Assembly (NCBI GenBank): GCA_965208975.1
Contig: CBDBQH010000003.1
Span: 744,001 to 808,000 of the forward strand
Source: G963663315 sp965208975
GTDB lineage: Bacteria; Pseudomonadota; Gammaproteobacteria; Arenicellales; Poriferihabitantaceae
Reading direction: 5' to 3'
DNA length: 64,000 nucleotides
The notes beneath the pieces are model-generated. The model did no database searches and was not told the origin of the DNA. It saw only the letters and a program-made list of their open reading frames with translations. Within the stretch, counting starts at the first letter, position 1; every line of letters starts with the position of its first letter. Shown here in pieces: positions 60,404 to 64,000 of this stretch. The position numbers and the translations under genes were made by a program.

Positions 60404-61570
60404 TCAGGACGGCCTCTCTATCCAGTTGTGGCGGTTCCTTGATTTTAATTGCCAGACGCTTTTTGGGGACATCTTCAATAATGGTGAATTGCGCCCGGAA
60501 ATGAGACGGATTTTTGAGACAGTGGAAGGTCGGCGATTCTTTGCCGTTTTGGCTCCCCATGCTGTTTGCTGCAAAACAATATCATCAATCACCAGCTTAT
60601 CGGTTTCCTCTTGAGAAAATGTCGACACCCAATCTGTGGCTTGTATCAGATTCCTGATGACTGCCTGCGCCACAGGTACAGGAAGACTATTGCCCGCCTG
60701 CTTCCTGGTTTGCGAATAGTTGCAAACAATCCTGGTTTCTTCGGGAAATCCCTGGAGCCGCAGCATTTCCCGTAAAGTCAGCCTTCTTTCGCCGTTCACC
60801 AGAAGGTAGTTGTAAGAAGCGCCCGCGCGCAAAGCGCACGAAAACGGATAGGCGCTGATATGGCCGGCCTTGTTCTCATGCCAGATGGTCGGTTCTTTCG
60901 TCGGCTTTTGCTTGCTTAGTCTCTTCCGCCTGATACGACCGGAGGCAAAATATTCTTCGGCAACGTCTTCTTCCAGGATTTCACTCAATGGACGCATCGG
61001 GATGTTTCCAGCAGGCCAGTTGAAATAGCGTGGGGAGCGGAAGCCAACAATAAAGACGCGCTCCCTTTTCTGTGGCAGACCAAAATCCAGAGCGTTCAAC
61101 ACTTTATAAGTTGTGTAGTATCCCAACTCGTCCAGAGTTTCCAAAATCCGATTCAGGGTTTGTCCCTTGCTGTGCCCAACCAGCAACTTCACATTTTCCA
61201 GCACAAACGCCGCCGGTTTCTTCTCTGCCAATATGCGCGCTATATCAAAGAACAATGTCCCTCTGGTATCGTCAAAGCCGCGCATATTGCCGATGATACT
61301 GAACGGCTGGCATGGGAAACCAGCCAGCAGAATGTCGTGGTCGGGGATGTCCTGCGCGGCTATCTCCATAATATCGCCGTGTGGGGTTTCGCCAAAGTTC
61401 TCTGCGTAGGCTCTCTGGCATTCCTGATCAATCTCACTGCTGAAGACACACTCGACATCCGCACCAAGATCGGCGCCCGCATTTTGCATGGCATAACGAA
61501 ACCCGCCAATACCGGCAAACAGGTCGATAAATCGGACGGTTTTTTTCTTCCCTGTATATCCGGTATTCAT
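60404..61570 (-). CDS. DNA (cytosine-5) methyltransferase, Dcm type
   Basis: 388 aa from the ATG at 61570 (longer readings add CYIPV-like residues without support). Motif I FIDLFAGIGGFRYA, catalytic GFPCQPFS (motif IV), VLENVKLL (motif VI) and QAGNSLPVPVAQAV (motifs IX-X) are all present. It modifies cytosine at C5; the recognition sequence cannot be read from the protein. It lies just downstream of a vsr gene on the same strand. No endonuclease gene is visible. The last 75 or so residues extend beyond motif X without family likeness and may be read-through into foreign DNA. Confidence 0.9.
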   Translation of the reverse strand: MNTGYTGKKKTVRFIDLFAGIGGFRYAMQNAGADLGADVECVFSSEIDQECQRAYAENFGETPHGDIMEIAAQDIPDHDILLAGFPCQPFSIIGNMRGFDDTRGTLFFDIARILAEKKPAAFVLENVKLLVGHSKGQTLNRILETLDELGYYTTYKVLNALDFGLPQKRERVFIVGFRSPRYFNWPAGNIPMRPLSEILEEDVAEEYFASGRIRRKRLSKQKPTKEPTIWHENKAGHISAYPFSCALRAGASYNYLLVNGERRLTLREMLRLQGFPEETRIVCNYSQTRKQAGNSLPVPVAQAVIRNLIQATDWVSTFSQEETDKLVIDDIVLQQTAWGAKTAKNRRPSTVSKIRLISGRNSPLLKMSPKSVWQLKSRNRHNWIERPS

Positions 61571-61609
61571 GACCGGAATATAGCACATTGCTACCCGCGT
61601 GTTGCAGTA

Positions 61610-62047
61610 TCATAGGGTTCGGGTTGACCCAGGCTTCCCAAGGAAAGCCTGGAGACGTTCGGTAGTTATCGCTATATCTCGCAATTCACATTCCCATACT
61701 GTAATCACTTCCCAACCATTTTCTTCCAACAATGCAATATTGTGTGTATCACGAGCTTGATTTTGCTTCAGTTTGGTCAGCCAATAATCTCGATTGGTAG
61801 CAGGAATTCGAACCCGTTCACAGTCGGTATGGTAGTGCCAGAAACAGCCGTTTACAAAAACGACTTTGTGACGTGATGGGAATACCAGATCAGGTTTGCC
61901 GGGTAGGTCGGTTCGATGCAAGCGATAGCGATAACCGAGACCATGCAACAGGCATCTTACCCGCATCTCCGGCTTCATACCCTTTGATTTGACCCGCCCC
62001 ATTATGCGGCTACGGACCTGAGGCGATACATTATCAGCCATAACCAT
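61610..62047 (-). CDS. vsr: Very short patch repair endonuclease Vsr
   Basis: 145 aa. Typical sequence: SPQVRSRIMGRVKSKGMKPE, then GKPDLVFPSRHKVVFVNGCF and WHYHTDCERVRIPATNRDYW. Vsr nicks next to T:G mismatches that arise by deamination of 5-methylcytosine, protecting methylated sites. Its place 39 bp before the cytosine methyltransferase gene is standard. The pair sits between two copies of a duplicated segment. Confidence 0.93.
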   Translation of the reverse strand: MVMADNVSPQVRSRIMGRVKSKGMKPEMRVRCLLHGLGYRYRLHRTDLPGKPDLVFPSRHKVVFVNGCFWHYHTDCERVRIPATNRDYWLTKLKQNQARDTHNIALLEENGWEVITVWECELRDIAITTERLQAFLGKPGSTRTL

Positions 62048-62096
62048 ACTTAACTACTCTTTTCAAACTCTACTGGCGACAACATTCCATTGACCT

Positions 62097-62407
62097 ATGC
62101 CGCTTTGCCGGATTATAGAACACCTCGATATCGCTGAAAATGCCTGCGGTCGGACAACCACACCTCACACACCTCACACAAAAAGGATAGCGGGCATCAG
62201 CGGCAAAGTATTTATGGTCATAAGTATTATAGTAATAGCGCTTGTCGCTGCTGTAGCTATATGGGCTAAATTTATCGTAGGTGATGATTTTAATTATGCC
62301 GACGAAAATGCAAAAGCGAGGTAATCGATCTGGCATCTCACAATGAAGCTGAAATTGAGATTGGCATTCAAGCCCTGGAGCCTTCTATCTCGGCTTATCA
62401 GTATTGA
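62097..62407 (+). pseudogene. Degraded second copy of the HAAS/DUF1700-like gene
   Basis: 62181-62311 matches 59360-59490 (the membrane helix: AGISGKVFMV, then AVAIWAKFI), and 62314-62407 matches 59839-59932 (the last 30 residues). About 350 bp between them is deleted, which causes a frameshift and an early TAA-type stop near 62324. The N-terminal HAAS part is also absent. Confidence 0.8.
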
Positions 62408-62535
62408 TATAAGCCCAGGTAGATACGGTCCTTCTGTGCTCGTCCCGGTCTTCTGTCGTCCCGGTCTTCCCACGCCATCTCCCGGATTGTGTTATATTAT
62501 TCACACATCACCAGACACTACTTAAAGAATTTACG

Positions 62536-62808
62536 ATGGCAACTTCCGTCAAACTTGACAATGAATTGGAAAATCGAATCCAGCGCCTCGCCGACACCTA
62601 TCAGCGTTCAGCACACTGGATCATGCGCGAAGCGGTCCGCGAGTATGTTGAGCGTGAGGAAGCAAAGGAACGTTTGAAGCAGGATGCGTTGACATCCTGG
62701 GCCGCTTATCAGGAAACCGGAAAACATCTGACCGGACAGGAAGTACGCGATTGGCTGAATACCTGGGGCGCCGACAAGGAAACCGAAGCCCCCCCGTGCC
62801 ACGAGTAA
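62536..62808 (+). CDS. Ribbon-helix-helix antitoxin (ParD/RelB-like)
   Basis: 90 aa. The N-terminus TSVKLDNELENRIQRLA with RSAHWIMREAVREYV is a ribbon-helix-helix DNA-binding unit, and the C-terminus (SWAAYQETGKHLTGQEV) is the part that masks the toxin. It overlaps the toxin start by 13 bp. It is the intact copy; an interrupted one lies at 60045. Confidence 0.88.
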   Translation: MATSVKLDNELENRIQRLADTYQRSAHWIMREAVREYVEREEAKERLKQDALTSWAAYQETGKHLTGQEVRDWLNTWGADKETEAPPCHE

Positions 62809-63089
62809 TTATTACTGAACACGCAGCGAGGGGGTTGGAACGTTGCAGGCGTTTTCTGGCAGAAAAGAACCCTCGGGCAGCCAGACGTGCCGCTCAAGCT
62901 ATTGGGCGACAATTCACGCTTCTGGAAACAAATCCGGATATCGGCAGGCCACTGACTGACCATGCAGTACTTCGAGAATTGATTATTCGCTTCGGAAACT
63001 CCGGCTATATCGCTCTTTATCGCTATGAACCCGAACTTGACGTAGTGTATGTGCTTGCCTTACGCCATCAGAAAGAAGCTGGTTTATGA
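62796..63089 (+). CDS. ParE/RelE-family toxin
   Basis: 97 aa from the GTG at 62796 within the antitoxin's end. RelE/ParE fold: EHAARGLERCRRFLAEKNP, then PDIGRPLTD, GNSGYIALYRYEPELDVVYV and ALRHQKEAG. The arginine pattern and the DIGRP motif fit ParE-type gyrase poisons or RelE-type ribonucleases; the exact action is not decidable here. Confidence 0.87.
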   Translation: MPRVIITEHAARGLERCRRFLAEKNPRAARRAAQAIGRQFTLLETNPDIGRPLTDHAVLRELIIRFGNSGYIALYRYEPELDVVYVLALRHQKEAGL

Positions 63090-63216
63090 TGGGGAATCCA
63101 TGAACATAGTATTTCGACTTGGAACCAGGCGACCTGTGGCTAAATCCGAATCAATTGTCTTGACTCAATGTTGCTCACCGGACCTCATGAAGGGACTGCT
63201 CCATCCCCACAAAATA
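63090..63216. other. Short spacer without a supported gene
   Basis: Lies between the tails of the ParE-like toxin gene and the minus-strand gene at the right edge. No hairpin or promoter stands out. Confidence 0.4.
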
Positions 63217-64000
63217 TCAGGCTACTGGAATAGATTTTATGAACACCTGAGTTGGATATCTTTGCCCTTTTACTTCAAGGTGACGTAGAGCTTGCATCAT
63301 CTCTGATGCTTGTTTCTCCGGTGTATCAAGATGATTCAGAACCCCTAAACCACCTTGTTGCTCACCTCGCCAGTAACCGACACCCTGATCAAATCGAAGC
63401 GTGATTTTAGTTCCTGATTGCCACGTTAGTTTAAGAACCCTGCCATGCGGTAACACTGTAGGCTCCAAGGCAACAACAGATGATGCAATCTTAAATTTTG
63501 ACAGACATATTTTCGTGACATTCAATCGAGTCCGGTGATCGTTCCAGTTTGTGAAAAAACCTCGATTTGATGTCTGTCTATTGTCTTTTCTGTTACCAGT
63601 CTCAATGAGCGCTTCGTGAACATGCCACTTGACAGAATTCAAGCACTTCAATTTCCCTAAAATTTCAGCAATCAGCATGACGGCCCACGGAGTGTATAGG
63701 TATCGGTCGGAATAAGTTACCTCGACAAGGTCATCTCCGTCTGATAATTTCTTCTTTAAAAAATCGGACTGAGCGGCAAGATGTTTCCAAAGTTCATTTC
63801 CAAATTCAGAAACCTCACCATCCAGTTCATTCGTGATTTCAACTTCTTTGTCTTCACGGGCAGATTGCAAACGCAGCGAGTCGTGGTTAATTTTTACTAT
63901 TCCGGTGACCTTGGGAAATTCATTGGAATTCAGAAGCACCTGTTCAGGTATACTCCAAAAATCAGCATTGGGGATTGTAGTAGATCTTTTACTGCTGCCT
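63217..64000 (-). CDS. C-terminal part of an unrecognised large protein, N-terminus beyond the window
   Basis: The frame is open from the right edge to a stop at 63217 (about 261 codons). A GTG at 63939 is not a convincing start because the frame continues upstream without stops. Notable segments are VEVTYSDRYLYTPWAVMLIAEIL, cut here into two by a short Leu/Lys run, then WHVHEALIETGNRKDNRQ and EPTVLPHGRVLKLTW with LRFDQGVGYWR. It reads like the C-terminal domain of a defence-type helicase or nuclease, but I cannot name it. Position beyond a toxin-antitoxin pair fits an accessory region. Confidence 0.65.
   Translation of the reverse strand, partial: GSSKRSTTIPNADFWSIPEQVLLNSNEFPKVTGIVKINHDSLRLQSAREDKEVEITNELDGEVSEFGNELWKHLAAQSDFLKKKLSDGDDLVEVTYSDRYLYTPWAVMLIAEILGKLKCLNSVKWHVHEALIETGNRKDNRQTSNRGFFTNWNDHRTRLNVTKICLSKFKIASSVVALEPTVLPHGRVLKLTWQSGTKITLRFDQGVGYWRGEQQGGLGVLNHLDTPEKQASEMMQALRHLEVKGQRYPTQVFIKSIPVA

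Noticed and set aside
60381..60614. Plus-strand 77-codon frame opposite the end of the cytosine methyltransferase
   Set aside because: It has a somewhat protein-like stretch (RPEMRRIFETVEGRRFF), but it is antisense to the methyltransferase and has no start signal or partner. Kept only as a caution about the enzyme's odd C-terminus.
63049..63288. 79-codon plus-strand frame after the ParE-like toxin
   Set aside because: Starts inside the toxin gene and ends inside the opposite-strand gene; no ribosome site or domain.

Overview
The window looks like a chromosome segment of a gammaproteobacterium, probably marine or host-associated. The housekeeping genes are arranged as in that class: ubiE-ubiJ-ubiB, dsbB, a folM-like pteridine reductase, midA, uppP, metA, zapE, cysQ, adk, hemB and glutaryl-CoA dehydrogenase. 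There is also an Mrp antiporter operon. The genus cannot be told from sequence alone. Short GC-rich palindromes of a REP-like family are scattered between genes, and two of them supply the stop codon of a housekeeping gene. No rRNA, tRNA, CRISPR array or recognisable transposase was seen.

Layout. 1-2 kb: mttB-family methyltransferase and threonine aldolase (minus strand). 2-6.3 kb: a two-gene defence-like module (AlbA_2/Schlafen-type protein and a PHP-domain/SMC-like ATPase) plus a gene relic. 6.3-10.5 kb: a Calx-beta-like autotransporter behind a poly-C tract. 10.5-10.9 kb: a 379-bp second copy of the 3' end of the threonine aldolase gene. 11-18.4 kb: an eight-gene Mrp-type operon with three large NuoL/M/N-like subunits, followed by a Fic protein. 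19.4-22.5 kb: a decayed BsuBI/PstI-type restriction-modification locus and a Phd/VapC toxin-antitoxin pair. 22.7-23.9 kb: first copy of an unusual AAA ATPase. 24.3-39.2 kb: a large phosphorothioation island. It has sspB-sspC-sspD with divergent sspA, and converging on them a visibly A+T-rich cluster (GHKL ATPase, PLD-nuclease/DEVH helicase, 69-aa protein, SMC-like ATPase, 142-aa protein). This cluster is the likely restriction half. 39.3-43.9 kb: two tandem copies of an AAA ATPase plus an exported protein whose fifth codon begins a long poly-C tract. 43.9-58.5 kb: ordinary housekeeping genes. 58.5-64 kb: a PadR/membrane protein pair, a DNA cytosine methyltransferase with a Vsr endonuclease lying between two copies of a duplicated segment, a ParD/ParE pair, and the end of a large unrecognised gene.

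How the parts work together. The SspABCD proteins should put sulfur into the DNA backbone: SspA mobilises sulfur, SspD activates the site, SspB nicks and SspC supplies ATPase activity. The convergent helicase/ATPase cluster would attack DNA lacking the mark. The published SspABCD-SspFGH systems are the closest known model, but the GHKL protein and the extra small genes do not obviously fit it.

The least familiar element is the ATPase/poly-C protein module. Both poly-C tracts (18 and 15 C) are in frame now, and a one-base slip either way gives an early stop, so each gene looks like a phase-variable switch. The paired ATPases differ mainly between Walker A and Walker B and are essentially identical after Walker B, which suggests ongoing gene conversion with diversification. 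Long direct repeats bracket several accessory modules, so the window looks like a site of repeated accessory-gene turnover.
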